Shown here piece after piece: positions 1 to 9,057 of a DNA stretch of 20,923 nucleotides. The translations under genes were made by a program, and so were the position numbers. Below the pieces are notes generated by a model that was not told where the DNA came from, searched no databases, and saw only the letters and a list, made by a program, of their open reading frames with translations. The stretch lies in contig NW_014577227.1 of assembly GCF_000485595.1 (NCBI RefSeq), forward strand, positions 87,957-108,879. Reading direction: 5' to 3'. Position 1 is the stretch's first letter. Each line of letters opens with the position of its first letter. This stretch comes from Priapulus caudatus. Lineage: Eukaryota > Priapulida > Priapulimorpha > Priapulimorphida > Priapulidae.

Positions 1-655
1 GATGTGATGTGGAGCCGAAATGTGATACCGCCCCAGCAAGCGCATGCGGGTATGCAGAGTCTGGAAAACGATCAGGCTTACTACTATCCTCTTTCTTTAC
101 TCGGCAGTGGCCTGAAGCATGCCGGGCTAGCATCATTGTAACGAATATGACATGGATGACGCGCAATCACATCATAGAAACTAGCTAATAGGCGTGACAT
201 CGTCGTTTGGGCTGTATTTGTGCTGACAGGAGTTCACATACACGACCCCGCCTATATACCAGGCCATAGCAATCGACGTTCGTTTACACGTCACACCCTC
301 CTCAGTATAGGTGCGCTATCCCACTTCGCCCAATAACACGCATGTCACACACCAGATCGCCTGCCTATCCGATTCGGATTCGCCTGACGCTTCCTACGAA
401 AGCAGGCAAGCCAGCACATCCGCTCGTTTCACCGGCACGAGCCAGCACGGTTCACTGGGAACAGAGGACCCATGAGCGTACACCGACGTGTTCCGCTGGA
501 GCCGAAAGCGCATCACAGCAACGTCTCATCGCTGAGCCGACCTAGTACAGGCCGACGTCTCACGTTGCCGCACGTTCGCATACTAGACAGGCCATGCTCT
601 CACTCGTCATCTTTCACCTACACGCCCGACGAATCAACGCCGACGATCATCAGCC
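1..655. other. GC-moderate stretch without supported gene
   Basis: Two overlapping plus-strand open frames at 342-702 give Ser/Arg/His/Pro-rich translations that follow from the composition and from the repeat at 656-748. I see no splice-site pattern, known domain or RNA gene. Confidence 0.65.
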
Positions 656-748
656 AACGTTCACAGCCGATCCGTGTCCAGCACCGACGTTCACACGACT
701 AGACGTTCACACAGCCGACGTTCACAGCAGACGTTCACAGCCGACGTG
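656..748. repeat. GACGTTCACA minisatellite
   Basis: Five tandem or near-tandem copies of (G/A)ACGTTCACA with a variable GCC/CGACTA/CAGCC tail, starting at 656, 686, 702, 717 and 730, and a truncated sixth, GACGTG, at 743. Units are 13-16 bp. Weak relatives, such as CACGTTGCCGCACGTTCGC, occur upstream, so the array may once have been longer. Confidence 0.85.
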
Positions 749-858
749 ATTAAACAGGCGCGAGAGACGATAAGGCGTTCATATATATGAGAAGCCGGCG
801 CGGCGTGAATTAACGCGTATAGAAAGGCGCAGGCGACGGTCCCCGGCTGTGAAACCCC

Positions 859-974
859 ATATATATATATATACATATATGTATATAGGCCTATCTATCT
901 ATCTATATATATAATAATATATATACATATATATATATATTAATATATATATATATATATATATACATATATAT
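859..974. repeat. (TA)n and TATC microsatellite
   Basis: A compound tract of (AT)n, a short TATC run near 890-905, then (TA)n with TATACATATA interruptions. It is self-complementary over much of its length. Confidence 0.92.
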
Positions 975-2134
975 CATAGCCAGCGATCAGATGCAATGCA
1001 TAATTACGACGGACGCACTAGACAATAATTATTACACTACTGACGATTCCAGCGCGAGGCTGCGACGTGAGTGTAGCGCCTGACGAGGGGTGACAACGAT
1101 TGACGGGTTAACAGCATACGGTCAGAATTTACTCATCATAATAGCGGGGAGGGGGAGCAGCGGGGGCATCAGCACACTAGTGACCTATTTGAGTGTGTGA
1201 TGTGCGCGTGAGTGAAGCCGAGCGACCGCTTCGTCACGATTCTAAGGCACTCTTGAGAGGATGCCGAGCGAGAACAACATTGAACAGGGATTCGTGAGCA
1301 GTTATAGCTCTACTACGCGATGAGAGCGATCGCAATCTCCCTCCGGAAGGCGGGTTATATCTGTTCAGCGTATATTTGCGACAACATTAGCACGAATTTT
1401 GACTCAATCCGCAGAATTGAGATGTAAGAAAACTGGTACTGATCAATGTGATCATGAGATTCGCGTCCGCAATTCACCGGATTCATCGACCGGATTGTCA
1501 ATCGCGTGTTCGTTGACATCGCGTTTCACTCACTGGACAACATCACGGCGACCACGACCTGCGTGTGCTACGGATGAGGTTATAGGAAGCTAATGGTTGC
1601 GTGCACAAGCTTTTACACGAACCTAATAATCTTCGGTAAACAAATTCATCTATTGTATTTTTGACGGCGATATAACACAAGACGCTAGTAAGCCCCCTGA
1701 TTTTCAAAAGTCAAGAGAGCGAATTTTGAGACAGACTCTGCTGAGGAGTTGTTGTTGTATTTAAATTCACATTACATTTTATGTACAACTCGTTCCTTCT
1801 CGATTCTCCATTCACAAACCATTCTTTGTCCCCGCGGAGTAGCAGTGTTCTAATAGTTAGTCCTCAAAACATCCAATTAGTTTCAGTTGTAGAGAGAAAT
1901 ACGAGCATGTTAGTCTAAAAACATTACCGCATAAAACAACCCTCATTACAGAGGCCGAAGCAATATGGCAGCTGTACAAATTTGGAAAATTTTCTTTCTA
2001 GGATGAGTTCTTTCTAGTTCGAGGATGAACACAAGGTGACGCATCGTTGCAGGTTTTACGTGAATCATAGTCAATAGCTGTATGATTCCGCATGTAGTAC
2101 TTATTTTTTCTAGAAAGTAAAATGGATTATAAAC
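975..2134. other. Stretch without gene
   Basis: Mixed-composition sequence of 1.1 kb. The short open frames (for example 1399-1593 on plus and 1946-2143 on minus) have no recognisable content. No repeat array was seen. Confidence 0.7.
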
Positions 2135-2211
2135 ATTATACATATAACATACATATTATATATATATTATATATATATATATATTATATATATATATATT
2201 ATACATATATA
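2135..2211. repeat. (TA)n microsatellite
   Basis: A TA-rich tract with interrupting TATTATA and CATATA variants. It can fold back on itself. Confidence 0.88.
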
Positions 2212-2667
2212 ACGATATACCATAGATATTGGTTCTATGGATAGCATAACTTGTACTCGGGGCGTACACTGTAACTGTAGAAATGATTGCTCATTTTACT
2301 ATAAGAAATAAAAGCAGAGGCGACTAGTTTATAAAATGTGCCTTGCTCCTTTTCCTTTTTATCTGGTATGAGCTGTGATGATCTAGTGATCACTATTAAA
2401 TTAAAAGTTGACATTAGTTTATTTGACAAGCCTTCGTATCATTCACTGTCGATTATTGCACCTAAGCTGTCAGAACGAACGAAATATGTGAACAAGAAAG
2501 CAAATCGATTCAGAGTGTAATTGGACATCAAGAGCTCAAGATATTTTTCCAGCGTGAAAAGACCTGGGGAGATTATTTCACAAGCAGATGTTAGCCGGTG
2601 AGTCCGCTACATATTAGCCTCGTAAAAGCCGTAGGTTGTGGTAATAACGATTCACGGATCGATCGGT
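2212..2667. other. Stretch without gene
   Basis: Only short open frames on both strands, with low-information translations. No repeats or motifs of note were seen. The same holds for 2739-3094. Confidence 0.7.
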
Positions 2668-2738
2668 GATACAAATACAGATACAAATACAAATACGATA
2701 CAAATACGATACAATACAGTGGCCCACGATACGATAAT
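2668..2738. repeat. GATACAAATAC microsatellite/minisatellite
   Basis: Tandem GATACAAATAC units with six-base slippage variants (AATAC, GATAC) run from 2668 to about 2718. Degenerate GATAC copies continue to about 2738. Confidence 0.88.
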
Positions 2739-3094
2739 AGATACTCAGCGCGTCCGTATAACGATACAAAACAAAAGTGACAGTGAATAAGGCAAGCTAA
2801 ACTATTTAATAAAGCACATGTAATTCCTTTTAAATCGAATTATTTTATGTTATTTTATAAACTCCTTCACAGTATCATATAAAATCCTCGGTGTCGTTGA
2901 AATCTGGGTAATATATATGCATGCCGCCAAAATTGTTACGGCAAAAACAATTAATTAAGAGTGCTGATTGACTGGTGCGTGTCGTTACTGCGCACGTAAT
3001 GTAGCACCGTCTGTGGCGTGTATGCGTGTGAAGTTGTCGATTACACGTCAGTCTAGAGCACACTCAGAACGTCTTGGTGTGTTTCAGCCATAGA

Positions 3095-3127
3095 AATATA
3101 TATATAGTATATATAATATATATATTA
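3095..3127. repeat. (TA)n microsatellite
   Basis: A short interrupted TA tract, ATATATATATAGTATATATAA and onward. Confidence 0.85.
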
Positions 3128-3530
3128 CTATAATAATATCATATTCATGAATAGTGACACTGACCCTAAAGTTTTAGAAATAATGATTTCTAGTGAAATT
3201 TGTGTTTGTATGGTAGACAGATGATGTTTGGCCAAGACAACTGACAGAAGATGTCTAACGATGTCGTCAACTATCAAGAAAATATCTGAAAAAAGTGAAA
3301 TTTTGCATGGCGTTTGATATTTCAGATTGAAATATTAGGCAAAAGCTTTACAAAATGTTGCAAATATTCACTGAATATTAGAGAAGGGTCTTTTAAAGTC
3401 AATTCAGGCAGCATTCAATCATTGGCGTGTAATTATCTGATCATGCATTCACGAGTCAACAAAATTTTTATTGGGGATGTGGCTAATGACCACAAATTTT
3501 CGGAAATCCTCTACCCCTTCGAATTTTATG
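3128..3530. other. AT-rich stretch without clear gene
   Basis: Contains a 75-codon plus-strand frame at 3314-3541 with an AT-biased, unremarkable translation. No repeat array or known motif was found. I do not support a gene here. Confidence 0.65.
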
Positions 3531-3848
3531 TACGTAACTAAACCGAAAAAGTCACTTGTTTTTCTGGAAAAGCAAAGTAACTCCCCAAATGAATTCATAT
3601 TTAAAATATTCCTCACTAATACATAGGCCTTAATTCAAAACAGTCGCAATTTAAATCGCATAAACTTTGTCCTATATGATGAATTGAGAAGCATTCAAAA
3701 ATGTTACACGTTAACTAACGCATGTAAACGTAACTAATCCACAGCAGTAACGTAACTAACATGCTTTTTGCAATGATTTAACACTATTTAGTGGAAATTA
3801 GGCAGCATATTAGGATATATTTAGACAAAAGAGGGCAGCAGAAGACAA

Positions 3849-4139
3849 TTGGTTACCATTGTGGAACAGACAAACGCCATGTGTGGAGTAAAGTTTTGTC
3901 AAGGCAATGTCCTGTGCAGGACTCAAAGAGCGTCAGAGGATGAAGAATGTATAGGTGTCAAAGAAATCAAGTCGGCTCAGATTGCTGAGCGGAATGGAGC
4001 TCTCAAGTTAGGTGACGTGTTTGCACAGGCACAATCAATTCCAGGCATTGCCAAGATGCACTCTCTGATGGAAGTTGATGGCAAAATCGAGACACATATC
4101 TTGTCAAAGGACGTACTGTCAAGGCTGCCAGGGCTGTAA
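3849..4139 (+). CDS. Unidentified plus-strand frame, likely transposon-derived
   Basis: The frame is open from just after a TAG at 3822-3824 to TAA at 4137-4139. The first ATG is at 3879. It includes QTNAMCGVKFCQGNVLCRTQ, ECIGVKEIKSAQIAERNGAL and KLGDVFAQAQSIPGIAKMHS. The residue mix is balanced and protein-like, in contrast to the AT-rich flanks, but no family is recognised. The stop coincides with the start of the GC-rich segment at 4140. It may be the N-terminal part of the same product as the 4619-4825 frame. Confidence 0.4.
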   Translation: MVTIVEQTNAMCGVKFCQGNVLCRTQRASEDEECIGVKEIKSAQIAERNGALKLGDVFAQAQSIPGIAKMHSLMEVDGKIETHILSKDVLSRLPGL

Positions 4140-4530
4140 ATCGCACGGCGAGCGAGGCTGGGAGGGATGATGACGGCGAAGGGGGTCATGGAAGGGCCCT
4201 CGCGCGCAGGACAAATTTTTGAACTTAGACCCCCTCAGGATCTTTTCTGCACGAGCAGAGGAGGGGGGGGTCCGGTCCCCTGGAGCCCTTCTCCCCCCCT
4301 GTACCGCCCGCTGCAGATAATTGAAATGATTTAGATGTCTGCCCATGTCCCAAATTATCATATTAGCTGAACTCAGTGGGGCACGGAGAAGGAGCTTTTT
4401 TATTTCTGAATCTCAGGGGGATATTTTTGTACAGGGCCATCCCCGTCCCTCCTGTCACGAGCGGGGGGAATTGCATACGTCCCCCCCGGGATTTACGCCA
4501 TGGTGCAACAGACTCAGGTTCATAGATAAT
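4140..4530. other. GC-rich segment separating two plus-strand frames, possible insertion
   Basis: This stretch is much richer in G and C runs (GGGGGGGG at 4262, CCCCCCC near 4300 and 4480) than the reading frames on either side. GTAAATC near 4135 and the inverse GATTTAC near 4490 mark its rough edges. The first frame ends with TAA exactly at the left edge and the second opens after the right edge. That fits a repeat inserted into one older coding region. No target-site duplication was established. Confidence 0.4.
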
Positions 4531-4618
4531 CAATGATTGGTTCCCATCTACGCGCTGCCGTGCTAGCAATCAGAAAGGCAAGTCAATCAAGGCATGGGAG
4601 ATTGGTAGTCGTGAGTAT

Positions 4619-4825
4619 ATGGCGCAACAGATTTCCAAGTCGAAGTATTGCCGGGTAGTAGGGGAAGAATTCCAGGTTTCTGTCATGCAGCGAGCAAGAA
4701 AATACTGGAAATGGCCCGCTCGGAAAGACATTATCTACTACTTGCAGAACAAAATGATTTCCAAACTGGATGTCCCAGAGGTTGCAAACAACAGGGGACA
4801 CTTCAAATTTTCTGTTCTGATATAA
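4619..4825 (+). CDS. Unidentified plus-strand frame, likely transposon-derived
   Basis: From ATG 4619 it encodes 68 codons, but the same frame is open further back, to about 4529, so the true start may be upstream or in another exon. Protein-like features are AWEIGSREYMAQQISKSKYC (partly upstream of the ATG), VGEEFQVSVMQRARKYWKWP and LQNKMISKLDVPEVANNRGH. The Lys/Arg/Trp/Tyr-rich character resembles a piece of a larger DNA-interacting or transposase-like protein, but I do not recognise a family. Codon use is less AT-biased than in the flanks. Confidence 0.4.
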   Translation: MAQQISKSKYCRVVGEEFQVSVMQRARKYWKWPARKDIIYYLQNKMISKLDVPEVANNRGHFKFSVLI

Positions 4826-5091
4826 GCAACTCAGAGATAGCGTTGAACAATGAACCTTTGTTACTGGCAGCTTATTTACGTTTGTAACACAAGACGTTCA
4901 TATGTGTGCATTGATTTGTTTGTTTATTCCTAAATGATTATCTAAAAAGGGAAAGACACCTTCATTTAACCATTTTGTTTTTAAATATGTTGACCTAGTT
5001 TATGATAGCAAATGCTAGGTCATCTACTGTTTAGATATCAATACTTACTCTACTTAGGCTAGCATTAACTTTACTTTGGCAGATGAGGCAA

Positions 5092-5097
5092 AATAAA
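5092..5097 (+). terminator. Candidate polyadenylation signal
   Basis: AATAAA is followed within ten bases by GTTTGTGTTGTTG, a GT-rich stretch of the kind seen after cleavage sites. It lies about 270 bp beyond the stop of the second plus-strand frame (4825) and could be its 3' end. A lone hexamer in AT-rich DNA is weak evidence. Confidence 0.3.
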
Positions 5098-5319
5098 GTT
5101 TGTGTTGTTGAGCTTAGATTAGGATAGATGGATAATTAAGCAACAACCTTAAGCACTTAACACTTTTACCAGATAGGAAGGCACAATATGTGGTTGAACA
5201 ATGGTAAACTGAAGAATAGCACATGTTTTTTAGGTGCACATGCACACTAGGTGTGAGAAAAACATGATCCAAATGCCATTTTTTAGATGGCTATGGACAA
5301 AGTGTAACCGTAACTAACC

Positions 5320-5354
5320 GTAACAAGAACTAACCAGTGTTGGTTAGTTGTTAC
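5320..5354. repeat. Short hairpin built from the GTAAC/ACTAACC motif
   Basis: AACTAACCA-GTGT-TGGTTAGTT is a perfect 9-bp hairpin with a four-base loop. Beyond it GTAACA pairs with TGTTAC after a small bulge. It is made of the same motif found clustered at 3531-3760 and 5300-5530. Confidence 0.8.
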
Positions 5355-5725
5355 GTGAAATTTTTAAAGTTATATTACTACAAAGTTTCCATATCAAATA
5401 ACTTGGCAAGACACCAGTCAATAAAAAGCATGAATGCACAGTTTGTTTCAGTTGAACCTAGGTTGAGGAATACTTTGGGAACAAAGATCGTTGTCATTTT
5501 TTCCATATCCTCTTCATGTAGACGTAACTAACCAAATTAAAGTTCTTGTTTTATAATCATTTACTGAAATGGTGTCTGCATGATTCTGTTTTATGGTGTG
5601 AAGTAGTTTTGTCTACGAGTATTGACACGACAAAATAGAAACATAATATCAAAGGCATCTTCAGATTAGAACGCAAGCCTTAGAGTAAAATGAGCGAATA
5701 AAGTGTAACGTAACAATTCATGGAA

Positions 5726-6092
5726 TACCGAAGTGATGACGTCACGGTGGCATGACAACGAGCTGGTGCTACACAATCATATGCTCTGGTAACATTAACT
5801 GCGTGTCGTGTTTTGTACCCGATTGTAACCATCATTCTGAGAGTCATTATTGCAGTTTTTATAGATTTCCAAAGGATGGAAGTGAAAAGCAACGAAAAAA
5901 AAAAAAAACTTTTTTTAAATTCATTAAATATTGTAAGATCGACTTGCTACCGATGCTTTACCGCTGTCTGCAGCGCACACACTCGTGTTTTACGTACGCA
6001 CAACATTTTCACGCAGTTAATGTTATGGAGCCAGTGGCTTGTGTAGAACCAGCCCGTACGTTGTCTTGCCAACGTGACGTCACACTTCGGTA
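5726..6092. mobile_element. 367-bp inverted-repeat element carrying a THAP-like frame
   Basis: TACCGAAGTG-TGACGTCACG-TGGCA-GACAACG at 5726-5760 is repeated inverted at 6058-6092. With small gaps the symmetry runs on through CTGGT-CTACACAA to AACATTAACTGCGTG (5791-5805 against 6010-6025), giving arms of about 80 bp. Each arm holds the CRE-type palindrome TGACGTCA. A target-site duplication was not evident. THAP domains are the DNA-binding part of P-element and Kolobok-type transposases, so this looks like a short derivative of such an element. Only that domain, and no catalytic part, is left. Confidence 0.75.
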
Positions 6093-6102
6093 CTCTATAT
6101 AG
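5752..6102 (+). CDS. Candidate THAP-type zinc-finger protein, 116 codons, possibly decayed
   Basis: THAP domains bind DNA through a C2CH zinc site. The frame starts at ATG 5752 and stops at TAG 6100-6102. Around residues 20-40 it reads CFVPDCNHHSES then YCSFYRFPKDG, matching the C-x4-C and F-x-R-F-P start of a THAP domain. The conserved Trp expected after about 12 more residues is missing: a run of 13 As gives a Lys run there and may hide a frameshift. Near residues 82-86, YAQHF stands where C-x2-H-F is expected, so the third zinc ligand looks lost. Both inverted-repeat arms lie partly inside the frame. It may be a dead transposase fragment or a THAP-only protein. Function is not shown. Confidence 0.5.
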   Translation: MTTSWCYTIICSGNINCVSCFVPDCNHHSESHYCSFYRFPKDGSEKQRKKKKTFFKFIKYCKIDLLPMLYRCLQRTHSCFTYAQHFHAVNVMEPVACVEPARTLSCQRDVTLRYSI

Positions 6103-6911
6103 TAACTGATTGTTTACTATATGTTTCTATGGCGTTGACATACTCATAGTACGTTTGTGATATGAAAGTATTGGAATACAATATGTATATATATTATCGT
6201 TCTGTCTGTGTATCGCAATACGTATCGTATCGTGACCCTATAGTGTACCGTTACACGTCTATGAATCTATCTTTAAATGATATATTTACCGTGCACAAGC
6301 AAATCATAAAACATATAAACTCCCAGGATCTGTCAATGATATATGAGAATGTCCACTACCTGACAGAGGTTGAGCGGAAAGCATTATATTATACTTGACT
6401 AAATCTACAGGGGCGCGCTGTGAGAAACATGAATAGTTATGACGTCATGAATCCAAAATGTCATATCTGAACACTCATTAAAAAGAACTGTCGTGCAAAA
6501 GTTGACATTTTTGACTTACGAAAGCCATGACTATTTATAATATCCAGTGCTAGTAATACTTAGGTATCATTAGCTCTTGATTTCTAGTAACGGGCCGCAG
6601 GTGGTTATTCGTATAGCGAACATTATTATGCTAGCGCGGTTGGTTTGGTCAGCGTGTGTAGGCCTACACTGCCATGTAGCTATAGTTAGAATACGTTTCG
6701 ATCATAAACGCCTCCTCCCACCCAAGCAGTAACATCCTTCCACGTGCGCGCCACAGGACTCCTGTCACGTTTTTATTTGTGTTCTCATTTCCCATTTTCA
6801 CTCAGCACGGATGTATCTATTAATGGTTTCTGTGAGAAGTACCAACTTACTACTTCGATAGTAAAAACATGCTGACAGAATGTCTGAGATTAAATGATGA
6901 GGACTGACGCT
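6093..6911. other. Region between two inverted-repeat elements
   Basis: Mostly AT-rich. A plus-strand frame at 6162-6398 ends with SMIYENVHYLTEVERKALYY, which looks protein-like, but it has no recognised relative and begins in low-quality sequence. Nothing else was seen. Confidence 0.5.
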
Positions 6912-7399
6912 ATTGCCGCGTTCACACGTAGCAAGAAATCCGGTATTTAGCGTTCACACGAGGCAAGATGCGCGGTCCAAGAAATACGGTATCTAAACAG
7001 ATCCGGTATTTGATGTAAATACGCGGCTTCCCAGACCCCGGTTTGCCGTGCTTGAGAAATACCGGATCTCTTGGACCGCGCATGTCCTCGTGTGCGCTAA
7101 TACCGGATTTTTGAAGCCGTGTATTTCATAGACTGGTCCGCGCTCGACAGTTCCAGTGTAACGCGAGTAAAACTGTCGAGCGCGGACCAGTCTACGTATT
7201 TTATCGGCAGTTGGTGCGCATTGCATTGTTTATTTCGCATTGTTCGCTTGATTGTTTAAAGCAGCTCGCAGCTCGCAAATACCGTATTTCTGGAGCCGCG
7301 AATCAGCGTGTGAACGCTCGGCCGCGTATTTGTCTCAGATTCGGTATTTCGCAAATACCGTATTTCATAAATACGAGGTCTCGTGTGAACGAGGCTAAT
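6912..7399. mobile_element. MITE-like nested foldback element
   Basis: Imperfect terminal inverted repeats, ATTGCCGCGTTCACACG at 6912-6928 and the inverse CGTGTGAACGAGGCTAAT at 7382-7399, enclose 488 bp with no coding potential. Inside are further copies of the TIR core GTTCACACGAGG (6951-6963, partly inverted at 7086-7096 and 7308-7316). There is a perfect 15-bp inverted pair, ATGCGCGGTCCAAGA at 6968-6982 against 7069-7083. There is also a perfect 23-bp inverted pair at 7130-7152 and 7171-7193 around an 18-base loop. AAATACCGTATTT-type motifs recur about eight times. This fits a non-autonomous DNA transposon, probably with one copy nested in another. The superfamily cannot be named because no clear target-site duplication is seen. 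Confidence 0.8.
7130..7193. repeat. Perfect 23-bp inverted repeat, 18-base loop
   Basis: The left arm at 7130-7152 begins AGACTGGTCCGCGCTCGACA, and the right arm at 7171-7193 is its exact reverse complement. This is the longest perfect hairpin I found in the window and sits near the middle of the MITE-like element. Confidence 0.95.
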
Positions 7400-8294
7400 G
7401 TCAGTACGACATGTAGGTCCTACACCATACTTTCATCATTTCCCCTATACAGTATCACAGTGACTCTCCCCCCTCATCCTTGGCACCTTTACATTTTCTT
7501 ACTGCGTTTATAGTTTTTTCCATCTCTTTAGTTGGTAGTCGAAATGAAAAATAAAGATAAAAATTACTTTCATCAATTTCCTACAATGAGTCGCTGAAAA
7601 AATAAAACCGCAGTGTGATTAGCATCTGCTCCCACCATCATTAAATCTCAGCTGAGCAACAGAGCAATCTTTATTTATTAGCCAGCAATCTTTCCTCAAT
7701 CATCACTGGTAAAAAAAATAGTTGCTCAATTCCAATTTATTTTCTTTACAATCATCGCTTTTGTTTCTACCTCGGTGGATCCGTAAACCGATTCATTAAG
7801 AATAAGACGCACCCTACTGACACGCATTGCTTCTAGTATTAATCAACGCATTCGCACCGGCAGCGAAACGACTAATGCATTTTGCCGATCCATAATCAGG
7901 ATGCGCTTGTCTAACGTTACGCTACGAAATGCAACGGGTATCGCATGACTCATATAATTGAAGTGCATATATTATGGCATTGCAGCTACGCGAGGTATGA
8001 ACTGCCACTAGCGTGATGACGGGACTAAGGGAGCTTCATCGACAACGCTCTTCCAATGGTATTTGCAGTACTTGCATATTCATCATTATCAAGAAGTTTT
8101 CAACCGAATATCTCAATTATGTTAATAGGACTGCAGTGTATGTGTTTTTATATGATATTTTAATTGTGCCATTTTAACGTTTTAGAGTAAGACACGTACA
8201 AATCTTTGTAATAGGTATAGGTGCGACATGTGCAAATGTGGACAGCTCTTATATCCTAGGCCGTCATTTCAGAACCAGCAGCAACGCAACCACT
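7400..8294. other. AT-rich stretch without gene
   Basis: About 900 bases between the MITE-like element and the CT tract. Only short unconvincing open frames are present. No repeat, RNA gene or coding exon was recognised. Confidence 0.75.
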
Positions 8295-8322
8295 ATTTCT
8301 ATCTCTATCTCTCTCTCTCTCT
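8295..8322. repeat. (CT)n microsatellite
   Basis: A short pyrimidine tract, CTATCTCTATCTCTCTCTCT, on the plus strand. Confidence 0.85.
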
Positions 8323-8518
8323 AATGCAATAAGCAGGGATCTAAAAAGTTCTAGCAATTTTCCGACACGGCATACAAAGCCTTGAACGAGAATGGTTGGA
8401 GAATTTGTGGGGCTACTCCATGAAATAAAGTGGCTATAAGAAATATAAGGGACATGAACCAACTGTAAGCACATGGAAGAGGTGCGAGGAAACCCGCACG
8501 TGTACGTATCTGTGTGTA

Positions 8519-8970
8519 AGCGCGCGCAGCTGTTTGCGTGTGCGTGCGTGTGCGTGCGTGCTTGTGCGCGCAGCTGTTTGCGTGTGCGTGCGTTGTGTGC
8601 GTGTGCGTGCATGTGCGTGCGCGTGTACACGTGTGCGCGCAGCTGTTTGCGTGCGTGTGCGTGCGTGTGCGTGCGTATGCGTGCGCGTGTACGCGTGTGC
8701 GCGCAGCTGTTTGCGTATGCGTGCGTTGTGTGCGTGTGCGTGCGTTGTGTGCGTGTGCGTGCGTTGTGTGCGTGTGCGTGCGTTGTGTGCGTGTGCGTGC
8801 GTGTGCGCGCAGCTGTTTGCGTGTGCGTGCGTGTGCGTGCGTGTGCGCGCAGCTGTTTGCGTGTGCGTGCGTGTGCGTGCGTTGTGTGCGTGTGCGTGCG
8901 TGTGCGTGTACGTGTGCGCGCAGCTGTTTGCGTGTGCGTGCGTGTGCGTGTGCGTGTACACGTGTGCGTG
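8519..8970. repeat. Alternating purine-pyrimidine minisatellite with seven GCGCGCAGCTG cores
   Basis: Long runs of GTGCGTGC/GTGTGCGT repeats are interrupted seven times by GCGCGCAGCTGTTTGCGT, at about 8523, 8566, 8637, 8700, 8807, 8847 and 8917. CAGCTG is a perfect palindrome and an E-box, and CGCGTG/GTGTGCG runs favour left-handed Z-DNA. The array lacks TA-containing stops, so nearly every frame on both strands is open (Cys/Val/Arg-rich on plus, Thr/His/Ala-rich on minus). None of these is a credible gene. Confidence 0.93.
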
Positions 8971-9057
8971 CTTAATTGCAATAGAACATCATCTTGACGA
9001 AACCAAATGTCTGCAAATGCCTTGCATCTCTAACGCGACTAACATCAAATCTAAATG

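Larger units (their letters stand above)
3531..5530. mobile_element. Candidate degenerate DNA transposon bounded by CGTAACTAAC clusters
   Basis: The motif CGTAACTAAC or a close variant occurs at about 3532, 3711, 3728, 3751, 5309, 5328 (AACTAACCA), 5341 (inverse) and 5522, so it clusters on both sides of the two unidentified reading frames and is not obvious between them. Clustered subterminal motifs bound by a transposase are known in hAT and some other DNA transposons. Terminal inverted repeats and a target-site duplication were not found, so this is an inference. Confidence 0.35.

Noticed and set aside
342-702. Two overlapping plus-strand frames
   Set aside because: They are Ser/Arg/His/Pro-rich, have no recognisable motif, and partly cover the GACGTTCACA minisatellite.
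5680-5892. Minus-strand frame opposite the THAP-like frame
   Set aside because: It has no motif. It is the antisense of the inverted-repeat arm and of the THAP-like segment.
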